Assembly: GCA_025351345.1 (NCBI GenBank)
Contig: JANXWB010000042.1
Span: forward strand, 24,129-88,128
Direction: 5' to 3'
DNA: 64,000 nt
Origin: Synechococcales cyanobacterium GL140_1_metabat_312
Lineage (GTDB): Bacteria; Cyanobacteriota; Cyanobacteriia; Leptolyngbyales; Leptolyngbyaceae
Positions 1 through 7,570 of the stretch are shown one piece after another. Within the stretch, counting starts at the first letter, position 1. Each line of letters opens with the position of its first letter. The position numbers and the translations under genes were made by a program. The notes beneath the pieces were generated by a model, which had not been told where the DNA came from, did not search any database, and saw only the letters and a list, made by a program, of their open reading frames with translations.

Positions 1-1
1 T

Positions 2-769
2 TGTAGCGATCGTATTCATCTAACTGCCTTTATTGAATTTTTGCGTCAAGATCCTCGCCTGGGTGATCTCACCACTAAAGAGTCAGAAAGCGATCGTGCC
101 CCCTTCGATCGGTTAAAGGTGAAAGTGAAGCCCGAAATCGTTACCTTGGGTAGACCTGATATTAATCCCAGCGAACGGGCCGGAATCTACGTTAAACCCC
201 AGGATTGGAATGCGCTGATTCAAGATCCAGAGGTGGTGGTAATTGATACGCGAAAAGCCTTTGAAGTCTCTACCGGAACGTTTGTGGGTGCAGTTGACCC
301 GAACCTTGATTCCTTTCGTGAGTTTCCCGGTTATGTCGAAACAAATTTGAATCCCACGCAGCACCCAAAAGTTGCAATGTTTTGTACGGGGGGAATTCGG
401 TGCGAAAAAGCCTCGGCCTATATGCTGTCCGTTGGGTTTGAGACGGTTTATCATCTCGAAGGCGGCATTTTAAAATATCTCGAAGAAATTGACCCCGAAG
501 AGAGTCTTTGGGAAGGCGAGTGTTTTGTCTTTGATCAGCGGGTTTCCGTGACCCATGGCGTTCATCCGGGAACTCACACGATTTGTGTTGCTTGCGGTTA
601 TCCGGTTTCACCTGATGAAATGCGATCGCCCCTTTATCAACCAGGGCTATCCTGTCCGAGTTGTCATGATCTCTTAACAGAAACTCAGCAGCAACGAAAT
701 CGAGAACGAGTTAGACAACGGCAACAGACTAAGGCCAGAACACTAAGTCTAGGAAATAAAGCTCAATAA
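2..769 (+). CDS. trhO: tRNA uridine(34) hydroxylase TrhO, 5' truncated by window edge
   Basis: Rhodanese-family enzyme of the TrhO/YceA group, which makes 5-hydroxyuridine at the wobble base of tRNAs. The frame is open from base 2, so the real start lies outside the window; the TTG at 41 falls inside the N-terminal domain and is not the start. Visible parts are the end of the N-terminal acylphosphatase-like domain (FDRLKVKVKPEIVTLG), the rhodanese domain with the active loop CTGGIRC (catalytic Cys at bases 383-385), and a C-terminal zinc-ribbon-like segment with two CxxC pairs (CVAC and CPSC). Family members are about 280-330 residues, so only 50 or so residues are missing. The cysteine loop and tail together make the assignment secure. 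Confidence 0.93.
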   Translation, partial: CSDRIHLTAFIEFLRQDPRLGDLTTKESESDRAPFDRLKVKVKPEIVTLGRPDINPSERAGIYVKPQDWNALIQDPEVVVIDTRKAFEVSTGTFVGAVDPNLDSFREFPGYVETNLNPTQHPKVAMFCTGGIRCEKASAYMLSVGFETVYHLEGGILKYLEEIDPEESLWEGECFVFDQRVSVTHGVHPGTHTICVACGYPVSPDEMRSPLYQPGLSCPSCHDLLTETQQQRNRERVRQRQQTKARTLSLGNKAQ

Positions 770-821
770 ATTAAATAGATGAAGTTTTCTATTAGCTATT
801 CTCGACCGTGAAGCTTGAGGG

Positions 822-1022
822 TTAAACCGCTGTAGGCTGTCCGTCTAGCCAATCTAAAATTTGGCCCAACTCTGAAATTGACACCAGTCCGTATTGCCAC
901 AACACCATGGGCATGAGGCTGGGAGTTTTGTGGGCTTGCTGAAATGCTAGGGCGATCGAATCTGATGATAACGACAGATCGTCTCGTAAAAAGCGTATTA
1001 GAGGATGATTGTTTAGTTCCAT
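822..1022 (-). CDS. DUF2949 family small protein
   Basis: A 66-residue protein of the cyanobacterial DUF2949 type; no biochemical role is known. It is soluble and mostly helical, with the family's recognisable core MVLWQYGLVSISELGQILDWL in its C-terminal half. It runs tail to tail against trhO with about 50 bp between stops. Full length compared with the family. The start ATG is the only one in frame close to the conserved LIRFLRDDL segment. Confidence 0.75.
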   Translation of the reverse strand: MELNNHPLIRFLRDDLSLSSDSIALAFQQAHKTPSLMPMVLWQYGLVSISELGQILDWLDGQPTAV

Positions 1023-1169
1023 TATTCAGTCTCTCCCGAAAATAAGACTTGTTATGAGGGTGTTGAGAATCTGAAGCGGGTCCAATCCCCCACAGATTTT
1101 CAGGTAAATTATTTCGATATGAAAATCACATAAACGTAATAAATCAGATTGTAACTAAAGGATTCGATT

Positions 1170-1271
1170 ATGGTTGACAGTATCTTGCCTTACATTTCTG
1201 AAGTCAGTGGCTTTTTAGTTGATTTATTATCTTTAATTCACAATCTAGCCCGATCGATGGATGTTCTATGA
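1170..1271 (+). CDS. Possible 33-residue small protein
   Basis: An ATG-initiated frame with AAAGGA about 8 bp upstream encodes 33 residues with a strongly hydrophobic/amphipathic centre (GFLVDLLSLIHNLARSMDVL) and a TGA stop. It lies in the otherwise empty gap between two small minus-strand genes. I do not recognise the product, and the length is compatible with chance. The only support is the ribosome site and the helix-like composition. Confidence 0.2.
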   Translation: MVDSILPYISEVSGFLVDLLSLIHNLARSMDVL

Positions 1272-1277
1272 GCGAAC

Positions 1278-1499
1278 TTAGGGTAGGTCTCTGGATCTAA
1301 GGCCCAAAACGATCGCAATTAATACGCTTGGCGACAAAATAATCTCAAGGGCAAGGCGATCGGTGGCGGCAATATTCAGCGGTGGCATCGCATATTTAAT
1401 CACAAGCGCCAGAGCTATCGAACTGCCGAATAATTTCGCAATTAAAATGAGACTAGTTGGGTTAGAGTCGCTGGACTTTTCGATCGGGGATTCAGACAT
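1278..1499 (-). CDS. Small membrane protein, cyanobacterial, unknown function
   Basis: A 73-residue protein with a polar N-terminus (MSESPIEKSSDSNP) and two hydrophobic segments, about residues 15-37 and 48-66, ending in a short basic tail (LRSRDLP). This is a typical two-helix hairpin inner or thylakoid membrane protein. I do not recognise a named family. It stands alone, transcribed away from the YbjN gene, with its own upstream gap. Composition and two clean membrane spans make it more likely real than a chance frame. Confidence 0.55.
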   Translation of the reverse strand: MSESPIEKSSDSNPTSLILIAKLFGSSIALALVIKYAMPPLNIAATDRLALEIILSPSVLIAIVLGLRSRDLP

Positions 1500-1615
1500 G
1501 TCGTAGTTTTAGGTAATGAGGGTGTAGAAAATTTGAAGGGCAGAGATCAACTTTTAGGAATTCAGTGACATCATAGAAGGGTTGCACGGATCACAGAGCA
1601 TTGAGATAGGTATTT

Positions 1616-2095
1616 ATGACTTCAGCTTCCTCTACTCCTGATATTTTAGAGTCTTCATCTGATGAGCCTAATGCTTTAGGTCCGAATCTGAGCCTTGTAG
1701 ATGCCATTGAAGTGGTGATCGATAGCTTGGATAGCGGGAATACAGCGTTTGTCAGTCATGGAAAAACTGGACATCTCTGGAAGTTTCAGTATGGCAGTGT
1801 AGAAGTCTTTGTCCAGCTTACGGGCAGCACTGGTGAGGATGTCCTGACGGTTTGGGCTAAGGTGTTGAGCTTGCCTGTTCAAAATGAAGCGGTACTGACT
1901 CGACAGCTCTTGGAACTCAATTGGAATACGACCTTTGAAGCGCGATTTGCGATCGCCGATGGTCAGGTTTCTGTGATGACCACTCGTAGCGTGGAAGATT
2001 TGTCTGCGGCAGAAATTTCTCGTTCTATCACAATTGTGGCCGGGATCGCTGATGACCATGACGATCGGCTTCATGCTGAATTCCCTGCGGCGTAA
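1616..2095 (+). CDS. YbjN domain-containing protein
   Basis: A 159-residue protein matching the YbjN fold group, related to type III secretion chaperone-like domains and common in cyanobacteria, where its role is unknown. After about 25 polar residues the domain starts near LSLVDAIEVVIDSL, continues through the antiparallel strand region around residues 45-85, and ends in a helix (LSAAEISRSITIVAGIADDHDDRL). No signal peptide or membrane span, so cytoplasmic. Its TAA stop overlaps the next gene's ATG as TAATG, which implies translational coupling to the lipoyl-transfer gene. Confidence 0.75.
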   Translation: MTSASSTPDILESSSDEPNALGPNLSLVDAIEVVIDSLDSGNTAFVSHGKTGHLWKFQYGSVEVFVQLTGSTGEDVLTVWAKVLSLPVQNEAVLTRQLLELNWNTTFEARFAIADGQVSVMTTRSVEDLSAAEISRSITIVAGIADDHDDRLHAEFPAA

Positions 2096-2832
2096 TGTCA
2101 CGTAATGCTTGGAGACTTCTGCCGCCTTCTTGTGCCAATGGGGCGACCCAAATGGCGATCGATGAGGCGATTTTTCATGGGGTTAAGTCTGGGGAAAGTC
2201 CGCTCACCCTACGGTTTTATCAGTGGGAGCCGATTGCCATTTCCCTGGGTCACCACCAGCACCACTATCCGAATCATTGGAATGGACTAACATTTCTAGG
2301 CAGACCCGTTGACCTAGTTCGGCGACCGACGGGGGGACGGGCTGTTTTGCATCAAGGCGATTTGACCTATGCGGTTATTGCCTCTGATTTTGCTGAAAAT
2401 AGGACGGAAAGTTATCGTCAAATCTGTGAGTTTTTAATTCGGGGCTGGCGATCGCTTTCCCATGACCTTTCCTATGGAAACCCAGGGCTGCGCTATATCC
2501 ATAATCCTGATTGTTTTGCGACGGCGACGGGTGCGGATTTAGTGTTATCAACAGGGCAGAAACTAATCGGTAGCGCTCAAAAACGATCGGGTCGGACGAT
2601 TCTTCAGCATGGTTCTATGCGACTCACTCCAAATGTTGAACTGTTTAAAACGGTGTTTGGTGAGACCGATCGAATTGCTAATGATCTAGAAATGCCACCG
2701 ATCGATCGAATCATGGAGGCTTTAGTTGATGCTGCCGAAACTTGTTTTAAGGCTAGCTTTTCGGTAGGTTCTTTAAGTGATTTAGAAGAATCTTGGATTA
2801 GTCAAAACTTACCTAGTAATTCAATACCGTAA
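2095..2832 (+). CDS. Biotin/lipoate protein ligase family; LipM-like octanoyltransferase
   Basis: A 245-residue member of the lipoate A/B ligase fold that transfers octanoyl (from acyl carrier protein) or lipoyl groups to lipoyl domains of 2-oxoacid dehydrogenases and glycine cleavage H protein. Seen motifs: RRPTGGRAVLHQGDLTY near residues 76-92, a cysteine in DCF (C140), and GQKLIGSAQKR containing the conserved lysine (K156). The cysteine placed ahead of the KxxGSAQ motif resembles LipM, which works through an acyl-cysteine, rather than LplA. No ATP-dependent adenylation role can be excluded from sequence alone. Starts at the ATG inside the TAATG overlap with the YbjN gene. Confidence 0.8.
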   Translation: MSRNAWRLLPPSCANGATQMAIDEAIFHGVKSGESPLTLRFYQWEPIAISLGHHQHHYPNHWNGLTFLGRPVDLVRRPTGGRAVLHQGDLTYAVIASDFAENRTESYRQICEFLIRGWRSLSHDLSYGNPGLRYIHNPDCFATATGADLVLSTGQKLIGSAQKRSGRTILQHGSMRLTPNVELFKTVFGETDRIANDLEMPPIDRIMEALVDAAETCFKASFSVGSLSDLEESWISQNLPSNSIP

Positions 2833-2948
2833 TTGAACGTAGTAATTAAGAAGACTGTATGAAGTGACTAAATCCGTAGTTGTTTTTTCTAATACGATTT
2901 AGACTGTATATTTGTATCGTTGAATGAATATGGGTTTATATTTCTATC

Positions 2949-4670
2949 ATGCCTCTAACTCGTCAGCTCAATCTTTATGCATTTCTAGCAAAATTACCTG
3001 GATTTAAAACCAGATATATTGCAAAGATTATGCTGGTTGCTTTTTTAGGGATACATGTTCCACTAATAACGTTATTGCTTAGTTTTTTAATAACTCGCAC
3101 TGAGTCTTTGACGACGATAATTCATATTTTGAGTGTCGCGCTAATCGCAACTTTGGTCGGAACAGTTGCAACACTCTACGCACTCAATTATCTCTTAGCT
3201 CCTGTAATTCTCACCTCTGCTGCGTTAAAGAATTATTTGGATACTCGAACGTTAGCTCAGTTGCCAACAGGCTTTAGAGATGAGGCAGGAACATTGATGG
3301 GGAATACCTACCAAACGTTACATCAATTAGATGGGTTGATTGATTATATGACTCACTATGATGCTTTAACGGGGTTGCCTAATGCAGAACTTTTACAAAT
3401 TCGTCTTGAACAAACACTAACTCAATTTGCTCAGCAGCGTTTTACGATCACTATGATTGGAATTAATGAATTTTCAAATCTATGCGATCGGCGAGAGTCT
3501 CATATTGTTGGTCAGCTTCTCAAATCAATAACCTATAGACTGCAAAATATTATTGATTCAACTGATGAATTAGCCTATTGGAGTCCGGGAGTTTTTACTA
3601 TTGTGAGTCTTAAACCCTCTTCTTTTGAGGAAGTAGTAAAGCGATCGCAGATTGTTTTGAATACTTTAAATCAACCCTATAAATTAACAAATAATCACAT
3701 ACAAATTAACGTGAATCTCGGCATTCGTTTGAGTTCTTTGGATGAGACTCCAGTAGAAAATCAGAACGCTAGAATGGTCGTCGATCGGCGGATACAACAA
3801 GCAAATATGACACTTCGTGCTGCCCAAATAGATCGACAGCCTTATCAATTCTATTCATCAAGTTTGAACCAGAAATTACAGCGTCAGATTGTTTTAGAGA
3901 ATGATCTGCATAGTGCGCTTGAGCGGCAGGAAATTCGGATACATTATCAACCGATCGTTAATTTACAGAATGGTGAAATCATTGGAGTAGAAGCTTTAAT
4001 GCGTTGGCAACATCCGAAGCTTGGATGGGTATCACCAGATCAATTTATCCCGATCGCAGAAGCAAATGGTTTGATTCAATCCCTTGGGGCTTGGGTCTTG
4101 AAGATGGCCTGTTTAGATAGCAGGGCTTGGAGAGATCAGGGATTGAATCCCATTAGAATGTCGGTTAATTTATCAACCCGTCAACTAGAACATCCCGATT
4201 TGCTAGAGCATATTTTTCAAATTCTGAATGATGCTGAAATTCCAGCAACGGATTTGGAATTAGAGATTACAGAAACCGCATTGATGGGAGATACTGAGCG
4301 ATCGGTAGACATTTTAACCCAATTACGAAAAGAAGGAATTTCACTTGCATTAGATGATTTTGGCACGGGTCACTCATCATTAAGTTACTTGAAACGATTC
4401 CCAGTCAATATGATTAAAATAGACCGATCGTTTGTTACTAATATTCTGCAAGATCCACACGATGCTGCTATTGCTGGGACTATTATTGCACTCGCTCATA
4501 GTCTTAATTTGAACATTACAGTAGAGGGAATTGAAACTAAAGAACAGCTGGAATACTTTAAATTACAAGACTGTCATGAAGGACAAGGGTTCTATTTTAG
4601 TCGTGGTGTATCAGCGGAAGCGATAACAAAGTTACTTCAAAGGCAGACCTTTAATTACGGCCAAAACTAA
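2949..4670 (+). CDS. Membrane-bound GGDEF-EAL protein with degenerate GGDEF; probable c-di-GMP phosphodiesterase
   Basis: 573 residues: two hydrophobic helices at about 23-48 and 58-86, a short linker, a GGDEF-type domain (starts near HYDALTGLPN) and an EAL domain. In the GGDEF domain the signature loop reads YWSPGVFTIV instead of GGDEF, so cyclase activity is unlikely. The EAL domain looks intact: EALMRWQHP (E348), ELEITETALM, DDFGTG (D469-D470), KIDRSF and the late VEGIET glutamate. The protein therefore should hydrolyse c-di-GMP, perhaps using the dead domain for GTP sensing. It is AT-richer than its neighbours and stands as a single gene. Confidence 0.88.
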   Translation: MPLTRQLNLYAFLAKLPGFKTRYIAKIMLVAFLGIHVPLITLLLSFLITRTESLTTIIHILSVALIATLVGTVATLYALNYLLAPVILTSAALKNYLDTRTLAQLPTGFRDEAGTLMGNTYQTLHQLDGLIDYMTHYDALTGLPNAELLQIRLEQTLTQFAQQRFTITMIGINEFSNLCDRRESHIVGQLLKSITYRLQNIIDSTDELAYWSPGVFTIVSLKPSSFEEVVKRSQIVLNTLNQPYKLTNNHIQINVNLGIRLSSLDETPVENQNARMVVDRRIQQANMTLRAAQIDRQPYQFYSSSLNQKLQRQIVLENDLHSALERQEIRIHYQPIVNLQNGEIIGVEALMRWQHPKLGWVSPDQFIPIAEANGLIQSLGAWVLKMACLDSRAWRDQGLNPIRMSVNLSTRQLEHPDLLEHIFQILNDAEIPATDLELEITETALMGDTERSVDILTQLRKEGISLALDDFGTGHSSLSYLKRFPVNMIKIDRSFVTNILQDPHDAAIAGTIIALAHSLNLNITVEGIETKEQLEYFKLQDCHEGQGFYFSRGVSAEAITKLLQRQTFNYGQN

Positions 4671-4765
4671 TTAAACTATCGATCGGCTAAGGGTTCGCCA
4701 ACAGCAAAACTTTCTAACAATACTTTTCTAATGTTGGCAAAACTTACATCAGTATTTTTTAAAAT

Positions 4766-4800
4766 AAAAGGGAAGCCGATTTAATTAACGACTTCCCTTA
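4766..4800 (-). terminator. Intrinsic terminator of rpe
   Basis: An 8-bp perfect stem (AAGGGAAG at 4768-4775 with CTTCCCTT at 4792-4799). Read on the minus strand it is followed by a T-rich stretch (TTTTATTTT), the correct orientation to end rpe. It lies between convergent genes and may also slow transcripts of the EAL gene. Confidence 0.7.
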
Positions 4801-4835
4801 CTTTATGCAATCTAAAGATAAATTTGCTGGAGGTA

Positions 4836-5534
4836 TTACACTGTAGCTAGAACTTTTTCAGGGCGTTTGCTGTTACGAATTCCTGCGATCGCATCCTTAT
4901 AGTCTGGCGTATTAAAAACCGCCGAACCCGCAACAATAGCATTAGCACCTGCTTCCAAAACTTGCCAAGTATTGTTTGCCTTCAAGCCGCCGTCTACTTC
5001 AATCCAAGGATCCAAGCCCCGTTCGTCACACATTTTCCGGAGTTGCTGAATTTTGGGAACGACAGATGGAATGAAGCTCTGACCGCCAAAGCCAGGATTG
5101 ACACTCATGATTAATACAAGATCACACAGATCTAGGACGTAATCGATCGTATCTAGAGACGTTCCTGGATTCAAGACAACGCCTGCTTGTTTGCCCAAGT
5201 CTTTGATCATTCCCAACACCCGATGAAGGTGAGTGGTAGAAGTTTGCTCTGCATGGACAGAAATAATGTCTGCCCCAGCCTTTGCAAAGTCGGCCACATA
5301 CCGCTCAGGTTCAACAATCATTAAGTGAACGTCAAGAGGCTTTTGAGTATGGGGACGGACGGCTTCAACGATCAATGGACCGATCGTGATGTTTGGGACG
5401 AAACGCCCATCCATGACATCCACATGGATCCAATCTGCACCCGCTGCATCTACTGCCCGAATTTCTTCACCTAAACGACCAAAGTCAGCGGACAAAATAG
5501 ACGGTGAGATCATCGTGGTTTTTGGGGAGGTCAT
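4836..5534 (-). CDS. rpe: Ribulose-phosphate 3-epimerase
   Basis: 232-residue TIM-barrel enzyme interconverting ribulose 5-phosphate and xylulose 5-phosphate in the Calvin cycle and oxidative pentose phosphate pathway. Signatures: [10 protein letters not shown] at the N-terminus, [16 protein letters not shown] with the catalytic Asp and metal ligands, [18 protein letters not shown] and VDGGLKANN with the second catalytic Asp. Length is normal for cyanobacteria. Start taken at the first ATG; a second ATG seven codons in is possible. Single gene, convergent with the EAL protein and divergent from the subtilase gene. Confidence 0.97.
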   Translation of the reverse strand: MTSPKTTMISPSILSADFGRLGEEIRAVDAAGADWIHVDVMDGRFVPNITIGPLIVEAVRPHTQKPLDVHLMIVEPERYVADFAKAGADIISVHAEQTSTTHLHRVLGMIKDLGKQAGVVLNPGTSLDTIDYVLDLCDLVLIMSVNPGFGGQSFIPSVVPKIQQLRKMCDERGLDPWIEVDGGLKANNTWQVLEAGANAIVAGSAVFNTPDYKDAIAGIRNSKRPEKVLATV

Positions 5535-5712
5535 GACAGGCTCAAAAGATAAAGGATTGACGGTGCATGATCTCGAAAATCATAGAGAACATTACACAGA
5601 TGTGATTAGTTTAACAAAGCCTGAATCTTTTTTAGCACCACATGTCGCCCATATATCCCTAAGATGCCCCTAAGATATGAGAACGAAAAATTCAAGTGGG
5701 CGGTTTGAGACG

Positions 5713-7482
5713 ATGAGAACAAAACAACCGCTGAACCGATCGCATCCGATCGCTGCTCTGGGTGCTTTGATCGTGACCAGTTTATTCAGTAGCGGATTCA
5801 CCGTTGTTCCGTCCTCTATAGAGCAGGGTTCGATCGGACCCAATGGAATCGATGCCCTTCGACTTCAACGATCGCCTTTTAATTTGACGGGCCGAAAAAT
5901 TGTGATTGGTCAGGTCGAAGTGGGCCGCCCACCTATGTTTGGAGTGGATAAGGCGCAGGATAAATTAAAGCGAATTCAGCCTGAATCTTCGTTTTTTCAT
6001 CTCCAACTCAATCAAGTTTTTTATCGCGATCGATTGGCCAACCAAAGCAATCTAATGATGGGTGATCTGATCGATGGCGAAACGCTCCAAACTCAAGTCG
6101 ATCCCCATGCAACCCAAGTGGCCAGCATCATTTTCGCTGATCACAAACTCCTGCAAGGCATAGCCCCGAGCGCCCGTCTCTATTCAGCAGCAGCAGGTGG
6201 CATCATGCGAGGTGCCCAGCCAGAAGATTGTCTGGCGGCCCAAACCGTTGCCTTGCAAAATAATAATGATGTCCGGGTGATAAATCTAAGCTTTGGCGAA
6301 TCACTCCGAGATGACCCACGATCTGATGCCTTACTTGATGGCAATGCGCTGTTAACCCAATGCGTCGATTGGTCGGCACGGGTTCATGATGTCCTGTATG
6401 TGATTGCAGGAAACCAAGGGAAAGGCGGCATTCCCATTCCAACGGATAACTATAATGGCATGACGATCGCCTCTTCAAAAGTTGTGAACGATCGGGACAG
6501 TAATCGATACCGTAAAGTCGATTTTTCAAACCTTAGCGACACTCTTCTCACTTCTCGTCCTAACCATCCTGGTCAAGAGAGTAATGCTGGAGACCGCCGA
6601 CAAGTTGCCCTTGCAGCCCCCGGACACCGCATCACCGTTCGTAAGCTAAATGGCCAAATCACCACGGGAACAGGCACCAGTTTTGCTACGCCCCATGTCA
6701 CGGGAACGGTTGCATTGCTTCAAGAATGGGGCGATCGGCAACTCGTGAAAAGCTGTAAACGGGGTCGGGGTTGTTCATTGCCTTGGACTACGGATGCGCG
6801 CCGTCATGAGGTGATGAAAGTGGTGTTGATGAATTCGGCGGATAAGCTTCAGGATTCTGGCGATGGGAATTTGTTGGGAATGTCGCGGGCGATGATCCAA
6901 AAAAATAATCAGGACTGGCTCACGTCAAAAAGTTTCACGGCTCAAAATCTCCCGTCAGATTCAGCTATCAATTCATCATCGCTAAATATTCAATTCGGCA
7001 CCGGACATCTCAATGCTAGCCGTGCCTATCAGCAATTCAATGGCGGACAATGGAAACCGGGAAGGGTACCATCGATCGGGTGGGATTATGGAACGATCGA
7101 TCAATCTCGGGTGGTGGACTATGCCATTTTTCCCGAGCTGAAAGCCAACAGCTACATTTCCTTGACGTTAGCTTGGGACCGCCGAGTAGATTTGCAGGAC
7201 CGGAATTTGAATGGGAAATTCGACCTGAAGGAAACCTTTGTCGATCGAGGTTTAAATAATCTGGATCTCTATCTGCTGCCTGCTACTGACCAAGATACTC
7301 GCCGTAGCATTGCCTCGTCCGTCAGTAATGTGGACAGTGTGGAACACATATTTCATAAAATTCCCCGATCGGGCCAGTACAAAATTCGGGTCGTTTTTCG
7401 ATCGCAAATCAATGAACCGACCCAAGCCTTTGCCCTAGCATGGTGGAGCGTTCCGGTGATTAGTCTGCGTTCATCACATTGA
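5713..7482 (+). CDS. Secreted S8-family (subtilase-like) protease with Glu in place of catalytic Asp
   Basis: 589 residues from this ATG; an upstream in-frame ATG at 5677 adds MRTKNSSGRFET, but the shorter form gives an ordinary signal peptide (basic start, hydrophobic IAALGALIVTSLFSSGF). Numbered from 5713, the His motif is DPHATQVASII (H132), the oxyanion Asn sits in VIAGNQG, and the Ser motif is TGTGTSFATPHVTG (S323). The first strand, normally carrying Asp in a VIDTG motif, reads VIGQVEVGRP with Glu (E69). The C-terminal 150 residues contain an acidic DRNLNGKFDLKET stretch that may bind calcium. Exported. Followed after 88 bp by a serpin gene. Activity is uncertain because of the Asp-to-Glu change. 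Confidence 0.85.
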   Translation: MRTKQPLNRSHPIAALGALIVTSLFSSGFTVVPSSIEQGSIGPNGIDALRLQRSPFNLTGRKIVIGQVEVGRPPMFGVDKAQDKLKRIQPESSFFHLQLNQVFYRDRLANQSNLMMGDLIDGETLQTQVDPHATQVASIIFADHKLLQGIAPSARLYSAAAGGIMRGAQPEDCLAAQTVALQNNNDVRVINLSFGESLRDDPRSDALLDGNALLTQCVDWSARVHDVLYVIAGNQGKGGIPIPTDNYNGMTIASSKVVNDRDSNRYRKVDFSNLSDTLLTSRPNHPGQESNAGDRRQVALAAPGHRITVRKLNGQITTGTGTSFATPHVTGTVALLQEWGDRQLVKSCKRGRGCSLPWTTDARRHEVMKVVLMNSADKLQDSGDGNLLGMSRAMIQKNNQDWLTSKSFTAQNLPSDSAINSSSLNIQFGTGHLNASRAYQQFNGGQWKPGRVPSIGWDYGTIDQSRVVDYAIFPELKANSYISLTLAWDRRVDLQDRNLNGKFDLKETFVDRGLNNLDLYLLPATDQDTRRSIASSVSNVDSVEHIFHKIPRSGQYKIRVVFRSQINEPTQAFALAWWSVPVISLRSSH

Positions 7483-7570
7483 AAAATCCGCCGAATATGT
7501 CCCGAAATCGATCGTTCTCTGGTGTATCTTACGGTATCTAGAATTAATACAAGTGCATCACCGAGCATCC

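Noticed and set aside
2949..4670. Acquired gene because of AT-richness
   Set aside because: Several cyanobacterial signalling genes are AT-rich; it contains normal CGATCG sites and has no flanking mobile sequence.
5386..5673. 95-codon plus-strand frame over the rpe start
   Set aside because: Shadow of rpe in the opposite strand; no domain.
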